A DNA stretch of 64,000 nucleotides from Sipunculus nudus. Lineage: Eukaryota; Annelida; Sipuncula; Golfingiida; Sipunculidae. The notes under the pieces were generated by a model that did no database searches, was not told the DNA's origin, and saw nothing but the letters and a program-made list of their open reading frames with translations. Location of the stretch: the NCBI GenBank assembly GCA_026874595.1, contig CM049306.1:95843642-95907641 (forward strand). Reading direction: 5' to 3'. The translations under genes were made by a program, and so were the position numbers. Shown here piece by piece: positions 1 to 12,179 of the stretch. How positions within the stretch are numbered: the first letter of the stretch is position 1; every line of letters starts with the position of its first letter.

Positions 1-359
1 TCCTCAGTGACCTATCCCCTTTCATTATTTCATGCATATAATCCACATATAAAATCACTTCCTCTTTAGAACTTTCAAGTCAGTCTGAAGAGCTACGGTA
101 AGTATGACCTATAACCTAAAATCTTTGTCTGAATGATTTCCATGATGTCCTAGCCTTGAACCTTATTGCCTGGCTAAAAGCAGAATTATTTCACCTAAAT
201 AAAAGCTATGGCCAAAAGACCATAAGGAAATCCAATAAACTTACTAACAGACATTCATGTAAGTTTAAAATTATCAGTAGAGCTTTATTTGCAGATCGTT
301 GTGAATGTGGTTTCTGCTCTGGCAACTTTGAAGAGATTCAGATTCCCCGCAGACCATGA

Positions 360-950
360 CGAAGCTGACAGGTGTGATGTGAAGAAACCTGCTGCTTCTT
401 GTTACCAAGACAATAGAACACTTGCGTCAATGACCTTCCCACAATTAGTGATAAATGACTTCAAGTTTGACTCATAAATACTACAATTCATTCATTAACT
501 TGCCATTCACAGGCAGATATGATTTCATGGGAGCTGTGCAAATCTCCAAAACATCACACTCTTGGTTTATTTGTTCCTCTTTCTTTCTTCTACACCACGG
601 GTCTCACTGGTTATCAATAAACCCTTACAATGCCGGAACATGCCATCTAATCTGTGAAATTTATAAGGAACTAAGTAAAAACATAGTGCAAGGATTAATT
701 ATCTGCTTGTCCCAGTCAAGAAATGTGTTATTTAAATAACCACAGATAGCACTGCTTCACTCTTCACATTAATCCACCCACACTCATTCTGATTCCTCCT
801 GTTTTACATGGCATGAGGAATTCCATTAAATCTTCTTTTCATTCATACCTAAGATTAATCGAATTTATTCCTCTGTTTCTAGCTTCACTGTTTTATACAA
901 GATTCTTTCAAATTCAGATTTTCTTAACAATATTTCACCTACATGTTGTC
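360..950. other. AT-rich stretch, nothing recognised
   Basis: Unique-looking AT-rich sequence. No synapsin exon, transposon end or tandem repeat is seen. Short ORFs here have no recognisable content. Confidence 0.5.
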
Positions 951-954
951 CCTT

Positions 955-1365
955 TACATCTTTCTGTGAGGGTATCATTGCTATTAGCTTCCTGTGAGGG
1001 AATCCAGGTCTCCTTACTTATTAACATATAGCTTTCTGTAGGAAGATCCTGGTGTCCTGAACTACTGATATCTAGTTTTTAGTGGGGGGATCAAGGTCTA
1101 ATGTACTACTGACATCTAGCATTATGTGAAAAGATCTAGGTCTCCTGAACTACTGACATTAGCTTTCTGTGAGTGGATCCAGGGTCTCCTGAACTTCTGA
1201 CATCTAGCTTTCTGCGAAGGGATCAAGATATCTTCTGAACCACTGACATCTACTGATCAAGCCTTCTGTGAAGGTACTGATATCTTGTTCTTGTTAGGGG
1301 GTCCAGATTTCCTGAACTACTAACATCAGGCTTTTTGTGAGGATATCAAGATCTTGTAGACTCCT
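955..1365. repeat. Degenerate minisatellite, about 45-60 bp units
   Basis: About eight diverged copies of a unit containing AGCTTTCTGTGAGGGGATC followed by CCTGAACTACTGACATC. Spacing varies through indels. No coding potential is conserved between copies. Confidence 0.75.
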
Positions 1366-1369
1366 ACAA

Positions 1370-2000
1370 TAAACTACTCCATTCTGTGATCACAAATATT
1401 CCCCAAAGAACAGATAAAAAATAAAAGTCTATGGATGCATAAGCAGAAAAATCTTTTCGCGTCAGCAGATGGTCAGTCGAGATACAAAGTAAAACTTAAT
1501 TAAGAGAAAGTCTTTGAGATACAGAAAAAAACATTCAACCATAGAGAACAGGGGAATAAAGGCCTATTCTATCAAGATGATTAACAATGGATGACACAAA
1601 TGCCATAGCTGATTTAAGGTTGTAGATCTTGATGTTCACTGAGGGTTTCAGGCAGACATAATTATTTGGGCTTGGAATATATAATCACAATGTATTAGGA
1701 CTGTGTGATATTACTGGTATATACACATATCAATATATCATATATCAATATTTTTCAAAATTTTGTCAAAATTGACTTAAACTGTATTATTTTGTGGTAA
1801 ATATAAGGTTTCTGCTACAAATTTAGAAACCAAAATGGGTGTTGATCAATGAAAGGCTTATGTGTTTGACATGTTAATGTAGACTTGATAGACCATGCAT
1901 ATGATTAAACCAAAGGTCCGTCCAAGGAACTGTATGTTTGCTCAATGGTTTATTGGTACAAATATATTATCACACCTGAAAAGAAGGATGTGTGGAAAAC
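1370..2000. other. AT-rich stretch, nothing recognised
   Basis: AT-rich sequence with TATATCA runs near 1720-1750. No gene, RNA or repeat boundary is identified. Confidence 0.5.
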
Positions 2001-2004
2001 AGTC

Positions 2005-2435
2005 ATAATAACTTTAATTATTTATAAACAAGCTCTTCTTACATCTGCAGGAATATCAAGTGTCACATGTACATTATTTTATCAAGAATGCAGCATCTAT
2101 CCCTCAAGTGCCAAATTACAGTCTAGCATTCTCTTATTGCCAAGTTGGTGTCACATGTCAGGCACAAAGAAACTTAAACTTACCGGTAATAACTTTTAAT
2201 TATTTATAAATGTTCTCTGCTTTCATTTTTTTATGACTGCAGGAATATCAAGTGTCACATGTACAGTATATTTCATCTACAACTAGAATGGCAGCTTTTT
2301 GAAGTGGTACACGGCTGTTATTGTGCACACGATCTATTCCTCTATGTGCGTAATTACAGTTGAGAAATCTCTTTTTGCCAAGTAAGTTGCACATGTAAGG
2401 CATGAAGAAATTCTGATTTAAATGTGAAATTAAAT
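2005..2435. repeat. Tandem duplication of about 200 bp
   Basis: The 20-mer CTGCAGGAATATCAAGTGTC begins at about 2046 and again at about 2239. Further on, TTGCCAAGT followed by a CACATGT and a GGCA-AAGAAA motif also recurs, about 240 bp apart, so the second copy carries an insertion of roughly 45 bp. Confidence 0.75.
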
Positions 2436-2645
2436 GACTTGGATATACTCTTAGGTAGTTTTTATATTTAACATGATATTGAATTAAAAAAATATCATAT
2501 AATAATTATATAATAATATATATGAAACAAGGCCTACAGGCCTAATGCAAACCTGTGCAACAAGATTACACTAGGTATAATACTTCAATGCTGGACCATT
2601 ACTTTTCAAGAACATGGGTAACATGTATATGAACAATGCAAGTAC

Positions 2646-3150
2646 TAAACACTAAACGGACGCTGTGCAAAAATGGTGGCAGATGGCACCACCAATTTTG
2701 TGTATGATTAAGAGCTATGTGCGATCTATACACATGCAAAATTTCAGGGGGATATTTCAAACCAGTCCTGAGATATGAGTGTTTTTATCCCAAGGCAGAT
2801 GAACAGATGGACACTGTGCAAAAATGGTTGCAGGTGCCGCCACCATTTTTAGTGTATGTTATATAGCCTTCAAGAGCTACATTTGTGCAAAATCTTTAGC
2901 CTTATCAGTCAAACGGTTCCCGAGATATGTGGGTTTATGTGTGGAAACAGACGCACAAATGGATGCTGGGCAGAGAGGAAAGGTCAGAGGTCAACCAAAA
3001 ATGAGGGCGCAGCAGTTCACATGTGACCAATCATAATTAAGAATTTTAAAAATTCTGCCAAGTGGTTATGGAGGAGTTCTCCGGAAACCTATGCGGGGAT
3101 TGCGGCAGCGTCGGCATCCGACTGAAAACATTCGACTTGCGGATACAATG
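2646..3150 (+). mobile_element. Truncated Helentron-like element, family A (3' part)
   Basis: This matches the 3' portions of the elements at 49381-51126 and 57001-57889. It has two tandem half-units built around degenerate GGTGGCGCCACC palindromes, then the family's unique 3' segment (CGGTTCCCGAGATATG-like block, AAAGGTCAGAGGTCAA, GGAGTTCTCCGGAAACCTA) and a worn terminus with GCGGATACAA near 3139-3148. The 5' hairpin end is missing. The 70-aa ORF inside is repeat-derived: an equivalent frame exists in the other copies and shows no sign of constraint. Confidence 0.72.
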
Positions 3151-3430
3151 ATTGTAGCTGGCACCACCAGTCTTATATACAACGAAGAGATATATAAATA
3201 TGCCCAATGTCAGACTGATATGTCAAACCCCTCCTGTGAAATAAGCAGGGACATACACTGTGCAAAAATTATTGTAGGTGGTGCCACCAGTCTTGTACAC
3301 TGTAAAGCTACCCGATATGTATAAACATACCCAATTTTAGGCTGATGTATCAAATTCCTCTGTAGAAATAAGCAGGCGCATACACTGCAAAAGTCAATGT
3401 AGGTGGCACTACCTGTCTTGTAAATAAGAA
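3150..3430 (+). repeat. Tandem units of about 130 bp with GGTGGYRCCACC cores
   Basis: Three imperfect units, each with a (G)GCACCACC/GGTGCCACC/GGCACTACC core followed by TGTCTTGTA or CAGTCTTATA, then an AAATAAGCAGG...CATACACTG block. They abut the truncated family A element and look like the core of a related element without recognisable ends. Confidence 0.65.
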
Positions 3431-3554
3431 TACCATCAAAGACGCATAGACAGGTCAAAATATCCCCAGAGTTTGATGCACTGGGCTGACAAGACGTAGT
3501 TGAGTAAGGCAGTTGCCCTGGAGTGACCTGTGACAAATTGCTGCCTCAAGCTAC

Positions 3555-3800
3555 TGCACTGAGTGAACTCTTGACCTGCACCTGGCTAGACTAAACTTTT
3601 GACCTGTACCTGGCTGCACTGAGTGAACTCTTGACCTATTGCATAATCTGACACAGTTGGCAGTCTGCCAAAGCTATAAATAGATTCAGGCTGAACTTTG
3701 GTGCCAAATATGATGCAGTGAGCAGTCTTCCAAAGCTATAAATAGAATGCAGCTACTGCACTGAGTGAACTCTTGACCTCTACCTGGCTGCACTTCTTCC
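3555..3800. repeat. Local duplications with ACTGAGTGAACTCTTGACCT and CCAAAGCTATAAATAGA
   Basis: The 20-mer ACTGAGTGAACTCTTGACCT occurs three times and the 17-mer CCAAAGCTATAAATAGA twice. The TATAAATA is TATA-box-like, but its repetition and the lack of a following gene suggest a repeat and not a promoter. Confidence 0.6.
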
Positions 3801-4239
3801 AATCCTCGCACTGTGCCAAAACTATTTATAGAGCTGACATCATCTTGGCTAATGGCCAACATCAAGGCATCGGCATACTGCCAATGGTAAACCAAGTGCT
3901 GCCATCTGTACACAAAAGTGGTCCCTACTTGAAATAACTTTGAAATTTATTTTCCCAATACAAAATGCTTTTCAGCTGACTTGTTTATAAAAAAGAAATC
4001 AGGAATATATGTAAAATTATTACGGATGCATACTGAATGCAAAATTAAAATACAGATATATCTCATTGATGGCAAATTCTTGAATTAAGTTGAGTAGGGA
4101 TACCAATAATTTATATTCCACGTACAGTTGTCTTTATGGCCACAGAGAGCTGAATATCCATGATTGTAACATTGCCTGGTATGATAAATAATTTATATCA
4201 TAAATCTTAATTTGTTAAAAGCTTTTAAAAAAACTTTCT

Positions 4240-5397
4240 TGTCAGTATTAACCAAAGAAAACCTGAAATCTAAATGTCTAGTGGCATGATGTTATAGATG
4301 CTGATAAACAGGTGCCAGGCTAGATGTAACAGTATAACAAAGCTAACATATATGGTAAAATGACTCAATTCGATCTCCATAATTCAGCCAAAAATCATTC
4401 ATGTGGAATCATTAATGACAATTATTATAAGAATTATTGAAGGGATTATTCTTGTAAAATATTTAACAAACTGGCTTCAGTGGCATTAGTCGAAAAATGT
4501 TTCACAGGTTTATAACTCATATAGGAAGATACAGCAAACTGGCTAAATTCAGCTTCCCGTAACTCAGCCAAAAAGCACTGAACCAGAACCATTTGAACAA
4601 ACTTGAATTATCAACATCCGAGGATAATTAATGCATGAGATTTAAGAATTTGGCCTAGTGGTTTTTGAGAAGAAGATCTTTGTAGCCACTGAGCTAAAAT
4701 GGGCTGTTATGGCATATGACTAAATTCAGCTACCAATAACTTAGCCAAAAGTCACTGAAAAGAGACCATTTGAACAAACTTCAGAAAGCACTACCCTAGG
4801 ATCATTTCTGTGTGATATTAAACATTTTGGCCATATGGTTTCAGAGAAGAAGTTTTTTGTAGCCCTGAGTGTGATACAGGCACTGATGACCCCGTACAAA
4901 AAAGGCCGATGCAGGTGGCGCCACCAATACCTCAATTTCAGATATGACCTATGTGACCAACATTGGCATAAAATTTGGTGATGATAGCTCGAGCTGTTTC
5001 TGAGATTTAAATTTTAATATGCTTTTTTGCACAATTAACAAAGTTCAACCTCCTGTAACTCGGCCAAAAATCTCCAAATTAGAACCATTCGAACAAACTT
5101 GAGAAAGATTGTTCCAGGGATCATTTCTGTGAAATATTGGACAATTTGGCTGGACAGTTTCGGAGAAGAAGATTTTTAAAGGTTTTTTAACTTTTTCCCT
5201 ATAAAATCTAAGAAAATGCAGTTAGCCAAAAAATAAGCAAAATCCGATATAGGTTTTTGGATGACTGATTATTTGCAAAAATTTGGTGATGCTAGCTCCT
5301 GCCGTTTTTGAGATAGCTATGGTTAACGTACAGATGACGCACGACGTTTGACGCACGCCGCCGCACCATCGCATAAGCTCACAGGTTCGCTAAAAAT
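4240..5397 (+). mobile_element. Helentron-like element with about 178-bp tandem units
   Basis: Four diverged units share CTAAATTCAGCT, AACTCAGCCAAAA and CCATTTGAACAAACTT, starting at about 4364, 4541, 4720 and 5043. The last interval is longer because it also holds a unit with a perfect GGTGGCGCCACC at about 4915, a motif typical of other families in the window. The 3' end (5320-5397) is a GACGCACGACG-type GC-rich stretch followed by ATCGCATAAGCTCAC and a CTAAAAA terminus, as in other Helentron-like ends here. The 5' boundary is uncertain. Confidence 0.6.
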
Positions 5398-5514
5398 ACC
5401 TGGTAAAGTGATACAATAAAATATCTCGATACAAATCATAATATGCAAGCACATATCACAATATATTGCAATATGAAAATTGCAAGTTTCAATTATAGTG
5501 TGGTATCTGATGAC

Positions 5515-5800
5515 ACATGTAATGCTTCAACTTTGTTCAGTATATTCCTTCAGAAAATGTACTCCATATATGAATGGCCTAAGTATAAGATTGTGTTATT
5601 AGTCCTTAAAGTACTCCATAGGCTGGCACTAGGTTATCTTTCAAGCCTTCTCAAGGGGTATGTTCCAACACAGAACTTACAATCTATGCATAGTTTAACA
5701 CTTGTAATGCCAAACACTGTCTGAAGTATTATGGAGATCAAGGATTCTGTCACTGGACCACCAATGGAGAACAGTTTAACTGGGGATTTATGATCACAGA
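5515..5800 (+). pseudogene. LINE reverse-transcriptase ORF remnant (C-terminal)
   Basis: The plus-strand frame ending at 5724 reads YKIVLLVLKVLHRLALGYL, then SSLLKGYVPTQNLQS. This is the pattern found just after the RT core in CR1/L2/Jockey-type LINE ORF2 proteins (YKILLL.YKALHGLAP.YL...YVP.R.LRS). After a stop the homology continues in another frame as LKYYGDQGF, matching the family's L..YG.RAF block. It is therefore frameshifted, heavily diverged and cut off at both ends. No poly(A) or target-site duplication could be fixed. Confidence 0.72.
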
Positions 5801-5829
5801 CAGACAAATATGTCTTCAAAAGGATATTA

Positions 5830-8800
5830 AAAACTTTTCTTTCTAAGAAAGCTTAAAGATTGTAATTATTATATGCCATTTTATGTTCTTATAGTTTAGT
5901 ATATAATGATTTTACATTATACAGAATGCATTAACAAGCATTTTTATTATAAACAATAAATAATTGTTATTTGATATAGCACAATATGAATAATTGTATT
6001 ATTGTATTATTATTATGATTTTGATCATAAGTATAACTTGTCAAGTGAAATATATCAGTTGTTTTTAAATTTGTGAAAGAGCTAGATGTTTCTGGAAAAA
6101 CTGAGCTCACATTTAAATGTTGTTATGCCTCCAATATCAGAGCTGTTTACAAGAAGACCTGATAACCATAGTACTGGAGCCATTAAGAAGTTGCTGGATT
6201 ATTCTAGTGCAAAGTTTAGTAAAAAATAAGACTGAAAAGCAATGCAAACAAAGGTGGAGTTAAACAGTAAAAAGGAGAATCAATTATACAAGTAGTCAGA
6301 GAGAGTTTGGCCATGATAAATGACATGAGAGTCAAATTATATCAGTTGCTGGTTAGTGATAGAACCACTGGAGTTAGGAGCTAGAAGTTTTTTACTTCTT
6401 TAAGCCTTTACTTGGGTTATTTCCTAAGGAACATTACCTAAAACTTGAAATTGGGAACGGTAGACTAATTAAAATTATTTTGGTGTTTGGATGTACCAGT
6501 CCAGACTTGTTGGACGTCCCTTATTAATAAACTTTGTAAACACTCCCCTAGGACTTTTTTTACCTGATAAATCAGAACCACAAATATATGTCCCTCTTAG
6601 GTTTTGTGACAATAAGGGCACAGGGAGAAAATAAAAGAATTTCATCTAGAGGACACAAAGTCTTGAACCATAAAGGAAAAAACAGAATAGAGCATATGTC
6701 TATCAAAGAGAGCAGATAAATATTTGTGTAAATTGGAATTTGGGAGTTACTATGGCACCTTATAAATGAAACTGCCATACAAAAGTTCAGTGTAATCATG
6801 AGCACAGTGTTGAAAAATGCATGAAAAGATCACTACACAAACTTTTACCATTTTTAATATTCACAGAAGAATGATACTGCAACATTTATGTCACCAGTAG
6901 TACATAGTTCAGCAAGGTGTAGAACCAGAGCTCTGACCCTGGGAACAGGGTCACCTATAGTCCTACTTTAGAGGGGGAAAAAATTATTTATGTCATAAGC
7001 TTCTCATAAACAAGTTCTTTATATTTTTTTGTATGCATGCTATTAAACAGCAGGACCAACTGACACAGCTTTTTCTTATAAAACTGCAGAGACCATCAGA
7101 CAAAGCTCTCTAAGAGAGATGACCATTTATTGGCGGATTACAACTAAGGATATATGATCTGAATCAAAAGAATATACATGACCTCCATTAGCAATGTATC
7201 TGTAAGAAAATACATGGGAATGTGATGGAATGGGAATTAAAAACTGGTGCCAAACATGATGTGATATACATGGTCAGGTGGGAACAGTTTTTTTACAGTC
7301 AATTTAGTCTGCAAACATAAAAAGTGTTTCTTCACGGTAATCAAATAGGGCCAAGCCCATTAATCCAATAACTGAAAGCTGTGTGGTGGTAAACACTCAT
7401 AATAATTAATTATTGCTAGATAGAACCATGTAGGGATGTTTGAAGCCACCACCCTTGCTTGCTAAACCTGTGTGTGATCAGACAACATAAAGCATAGTCC
7501 ATTTTCCCGGAGCAGATTAAGGGCCATCTCAGGCATAAACCATGAAAGATGACCTTCAACCCATCACTATGGCAACTGAAGCTGATGAAGCCTATGGAGA
7601 GGTTATTTTAGAGGGACCGGCTGACCCGTCTGATCCATATATAGTAGATACAGCACAGTGACATCTTCAGGAATTGAACCATCGGTACTGATTTACACTC
7701 CGTAATTGATGGCACAAGGTCCTCCTACGGAAATATCCGTAGTCAAGCCAGGTCTTATAACAAGCTCACCATAACATGTAACATACAAATCTCCTGCTCT
7801 GTAAACATTGTTTTCCATACAATCAGGAGACAAGATTCCCTAATGTACAAGTTTTTGCATTATTTCACAATTTCTTGCTTCAGTCAACATAACTCCTGTC
7901 AGTTATGTTGGAAATTTCATGGTTATTTACTTCAAGTTCCACATGTATTCTTTCTGTTGATCTGTGAGATGGGGGTACAGCATGGCTCATTTTTTACATA
8001 TATATAACAATTATTCAATTTGATTGGACTTAAATGTCAACATTTGACACATCTCAGACCTAACATGGTGCAATATGAAAAGACATTTCATCAATATGAT
8101 ATTTCATCATTTTCAGTGCATCCAGTGTTTTAGTATGCCAGTCACTACTAGGACCTCATAGAGAGAGTTGTGTGACACCGGTGGTTTGTGGATATAGGTC
8201 ATAGGTGAACTACACAATCAAGGGTTTCATACATGTCCATCAAGATTTTGACAAGAAGATCAACACCTTCCTTCATGCATGAAAATATTTAGGTGGTTCA
8301 GACAGCAGCTACTTTATATTCTACTATGTACCTTTAAGCTGGAACATGACAATAATATGATATACATTATAAAGTAAGATCAAGCTTTATTCTGGAATGG
8401 ATTAATTAATAAAGATAATAAAATAATATACAAATACGTCTTTGAAAATGATGCAAAAACAAATCTCTCATGATCAATCTCTCCGTCTATCTATCACCCA
8501 GCCATAGCCACGTGAGAAGGCATCCATTTAACTGGGATATTAACCTCTGTTTTATACAGGAGAGAACTGCCACCAGGGCACAGCTTTAACCTCAATATGA
8601 CCCTGCAGCTACAAAATCCCAGAACTTGCTCAACCTTTAAATTAAAGTCTGCACACCAAGCTTTCCATGTTCACGCTCTGAGAGATTATCACCTGAACAA
8701 GCAGAGGAAGAAGATGAGAAGTGAACACTTATGGTGTGAATGGATGAGGACAAGGTGGTTAAGAAACCACAATATAGAATAAAGTGACTGAAAAAAAGCA

Positions 8801-9420
8801 ACTGATGAGATTTTATCTGGTGTGTAAGTGCCTCTTTTCCTATGAGAACAATAGTCAGATCTAAAATTCAGACATTAAATATCCTGACTGTCATTTATCA
8901 GTCACTTCTAAATACCAGAAAATGTCACTATAACATGGAAAAGGCTATTAATTCTATAACAGGAAATGCTGCAGATTATTTTTCAGATATATGAAGATGC
9001 AATGAGAGGAATAAATCTGGTCCAATCATCCAGCTGTTCTGACAGGGCTTAAAATTAGTTTCGGACCAATAGAATTTGTCATTAGTATTCAGGGAGATTT
9101 GGTAAAATTTGGTTCCAGCTAGCTCCCTTTGGCTGGCAATTAATTTTACATGGTCTGGTTCAGCTCATGTTTCTGTTCAATAAAATAATGATCTAATCAG
9201 TGAGTTAAAACAACCTTTAGTGAATTTAGACATTGAAATTAGTTTAATGTATACAAAGACAGGTAATTCATTATTTATTTCAGACATATTACTGGAAAGA
9301 AATATGATGTGGTGTCCAGTAATTTTCCATCTTGCAAGACCTCAGTTCCATTTAATGAGCCCTGCCAAAATCATAGAAATATCCTTTATGCCACATAAAC
9401 TGTTTAGCCCTAAAAAATAC
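5830..9420. other. Intronic AT-rich stretch, no exon recognised
   Basis: Presumed synapsin intron 2 sequence. I looked on the minus strand for an exon starting Ala-Glu-Phe after an acceptor and found none. No complete mobile element or tandem array is apparent. A GGTTCAATTCC B-box-like match on the minus strand near 7670 has no supporting A box. Confidence 0.45.
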
Positions 9421-9423
9421 TGA

Positions 9424-9645
9424 TGCCAACATCTTGACCAGACAATGTTTCTCTAATCTGCTAATACCATTATCCACATTCTGCCGGTACAGCTCTACTG
9501 TGGTAATTTAGTGGCATGACAGGCAATGCTTTATTGGCAGTTCTTTGGTATACAAGACAATGTGATAATGACAAGGAACTCGCATCATTGCTCTTGTCTT
9601 TACACTAAAAAGCCAACATCTTGGTCAGACAATGTTACTCTGATA
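9424..9645. repeat. Short direct duplication, 188-bp offset
   Basis: GCCAACATCTTGACCAGACA and its near-identical copy (GG for AC) begin at about 9424 and 9612 and are followed by ATGTTNCTCT in both. The sequence between them is not clearly duplicated. Confidence 0.45.
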
Positions 9646-9828
9646 TCCACTAAGTAGGGACTGATGTGCAGTTATGTAATCTTTGGCCGTCCTTTCCTCA
9701 TACTGAAATGCTTGAATTCAACCTGGTTCATCGAAGAAAGACTGGCTATTGTTACTATACAAACCGTCCTCCCCAGTGATGTCAAATAAATCTGTTACTG
9801 TGACAGCTAATCAGAACAATCTTCTTAC

Positions 9829-9886
9829 CTGTTCCACCCGAATGTCCCAGTCACCAAATATCTTCCTTCCCCTGAAGTATTTACTC
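9829..9886 (-). CDS. Syn: Synapsin exon 2 (domain C)
   Basis: A 58-bp exon too short to appear as an ORF. On the minus strand a pyrimidine-rich acceptor (TTCTTCATTTGCAG) precedes G AGT AAA TAC, and the donor CAG|GTAAGA follows at 9828. The first G completes the Trp codon split at the end of the previous exon. The rest reads SKYFRGRKIFGDWDIRVEQ, an unmistakable match to the synapsin domain C consensus (KYFRG, then GD.DIRVEQ before AEF). The exon ends in phase 0, so exon 3 should begin with Ala-Glu-Phe or similar. By eye I found no such exon in 1-9828, so intron 2 probably runs out of the window. Domain C binds ATP and mediates dimerisation and membrane or actin contacts; this exon forms its first beta-strand region. 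Confidence 0.95.
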
Positions 9887-10149
9887 CTGCAAATGAAGAA
9901 TAACTTTTATTTATCTTCTTTAGAGAAAAGAACACTGTCAAAGAGAGGAATGCTTCTGGAAAATCCTTGGCATCTCTAACAGGAACATATTACAAATAAG
10001 GAAGTAAAGAACAGAATCGGGCAAGCTATTGGGAATTACAAGAAGCTCCTGACCACCTAAGAGAAGGAAACTGAGCTTGTATTGCCTTGTATCATAAGCT
10101 TCAGGGCTCAGCGAATCAGTCCTACAAGGAAAAGTTCAGGAAACCAGAA

Positions 10150-10183
10150 ACAAGGGACCTATGGGTCACTGTGCTCAGCTGAC
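10150..10183 (+). mobile_element. Isolated Helentron-like end motif
   Basis: ACAAGGGACC, a near-palindrome GACCTATGGGTC, then GCTCAGCTGAC. The same sequence forms the 5' end of the element at 56818. No matching body or 3' end is evident right after it, so it is a solo or truncated end. Confidence 0.6.
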
Positions 10184-10189
10184 ATTAAC

Positions 10190-11140
10190 CTTGAAGGTAA
10201 AAATCTAAAATAATATCAAATTGAGATAAAGTGTAAGAGGAAGAGGTAATAGAGGCCATGGTTGGTTTATATGATTGGTTTGTATTGATGAGCAAGAAAT
10301 TGTTGCAAATAATATTTTGTGACCTGACCATGTGTTTCCTAATGTTGAAACTGAAGCATGTGAGCAGTTTGTGAACAAATGCTCTGTACAATTACCATGA
10401 TCATTAGTTGGCTTTTCGATTAACTGTTGACATTTCAGTAGTTTACACATTTGTTCAATCGAATCTTTTTTTTGTATATATATATTATTAAATATGTTTT
10501 TTTATGAAATGTATACAGCTGAAATATAACTAATTAACAACATAAAACATGGCAAACAAAGCCTGATCTCAAATTCTGCTGATGCAGGAAAATAATGAAC
10601 AAATGTTTGTAATAAATCCTCATTTTTTATCACATCAATTTTTTTTTAATTTAAGTTTATATTTCTATACATTTTCAATATAACATATATATCTGAATAT
10701 AAAAGTTGATTCATAATTCTCAATTGCATCATCATCAATCTCAATCTTGTCAGATAACACCACATCATGCATACAAATGTTTATTTATTTTTTACCACAA
10801 AAATATATCTTTTAAATCTGAAAAACAATAAATATCTAAAAAAAATACTTGATTTAGATTTCACAATTTTTAATTGTGTCTTTATTTATCCATAATGTGC
10901 TTCATATTTTATCATAATTTAAGCATACTGATAGGGTTCCATTATGATTGGTAAAATCATTTAAAAGAAAAATGATTTCTTTAAAAATGCTACATTACAC
11001 AACATTGCATTTTCTGGAATACACCTTTAATTACATTTTCAAGGAAAGTTTTTGCATATCAGAGTGGAAACAGCATTACAATTAAGGAGATACAGTGAAA
11101 ACAATAACAATACTGCATAACACTTGCTGGGTTGGGTTTG
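10190..11140. other. AT-rich intronic stretch
   Basis: Very AT-rich with T runs (10470-10500, 10620-10650) and no coding, RNA or transposon signal that I can support. Confidence 0.5.
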
Positions 11141-11141
11141 C

Positions 11142-11166
11142 GGGGGGGGGGGGGGGGGGGGGGGGG
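11142..11166 (+). repeat. Poly(G) tract, 25 bases
   Basis: Twenty-five uninterrupted G. A similar tract precedes the other copy of the family B element by a comparable distance (28348-28366). The intervening sequences are not alike, so the shared layout may be coincidence. Confidence 0.95.
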
Positions 11167-11322
11167 AGGTGATTGGGGTGGTGATATGAGAATAACTGTA
11201 CACCTGTCACAGCAGGGGATCTCCCCCAGTGACTGTAACAAATCAGAAACCCTGGCATAGCTGACTTCCAGTGACCTGGAGTGGGACCCTGCATCTGTAA
11301 TCTGTAATCAAAGCAAATGACT

Positions 11323-12067
11323 ACAATAGAGCCTCAAGAAAAAAATAAATAACTAGCTTAATTTTCAAGCTTTTACTTCCAAATTTCAGATTTAAACAAA
11401 TTAAATATTTATGTTTACATGCTGTGAAAATTAAATCAATGGTACTTACAGGAAAAAAACGTGCCATGGTCAAATTTGGGCAAAATTTAAGGTACTGATT
11501 TTATTTTTATGCTAATTACTTAAAAAATTTACTAAATTCAGATCTAATTTTGGGTAAACAATTGAATCTTAATTAAACATAGTTATATACTTGGGAAAAT
11601 AGACTCTAGTTTCAAAATTTTTCATGTTAAGTGAGTAAATATTTTTCCTGATTTTTTACAAAGTCCATTATGTTTGGGCCCATAACTTAAAGAATTTATA
11701 CTTAACAGACTTAATTTCTGGCATGTACATAGGAACTATATGGAAGAATATTTATGGTAAATATGAGGAAAAACAGATGAGTGGTTTTGATATTAGGCAG
11801 TCCTGAAGTGTGAAAATAGGATTTTAATAAAAAATTGAGGTTTTTCCTTAATTTCTCAAAGGAACGAAGTCGCAAAGACCCAGTTTTCGGCTTGGTAGGA
11901 GATCTTAGGGACATCTAACATTATGCTGAATTTTGGATTCCTAGGTCTTACAGTTTCAAAACGTGCCACATCTACGGACGGACGGACGGACGGACGGACA
12001 GACGGACGGACGACGGACAATGGACCACGACTATAGCTCAGATGACTTATAGTCAGCTGAGCTAAAA
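11323..12067 (+). mobile_element. Helentron-like non-autonomous element, family B copy 1
   Basis: Near-identical over most of its length to 28551-29280. It begins with AGAGCCTC and has a unique AT-rich body. It ends with CGTGCCACATCTACGG, a (GGAC)n microsatellite, then the hairpin AGCTCAGATGACT-TAT-AGTCAGCTGAGCT (12035-12063, one mismatch) and TAAAAA. A 3'-terminal hairpin behind an (ACGG)n tract is the hallmark of bivalve Helentron-type elements (HINEs). It lies inside the synapsin intron. The minus-strand 67-codon ORF within is not thought to be a gene (see rejected). Confidence 0.78.
11974..12018 (+). repeat. (GGAC)n microsatellite inside the element
   Basis: About ten GGAC repeats with one GACA interruption and a terminal ACGACGG. 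It is part of the 3' end of the family B element. Confidence 0.95.
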
Positions 12068-12179
12068 AAGGGAAGGTGAGAAAAAAGGGGAGGGCAACAT
12101 CTCAGAGTGGACAGGGTTGATGCTGAGTGTAATAGACAGAAGGACAGAAAACTATGAAGAATTTGGAGAGGGTGAGGGC

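Noticed and set aside
3657-3760. TATAAATA boxes as a promoter.
   Set aside because: The motif lies inside a duplicated repeat block, with no start site or gene after it.
7655-7700. tRNA-like B box (GGTTCAATTCC on the minus strand).
   Set aside because: No A box, cloverleaf or SINE body could be found at the right spacing.
11711-11914. Minus-strand 67-codon ORF conserved in both family B copies (also 28925-29143).
   Set aside because: The frame is shared because the element copies are alike. Most nucleotide differences inside it change the amino acid, there is no purifying selection pattern, and no domain is seen.
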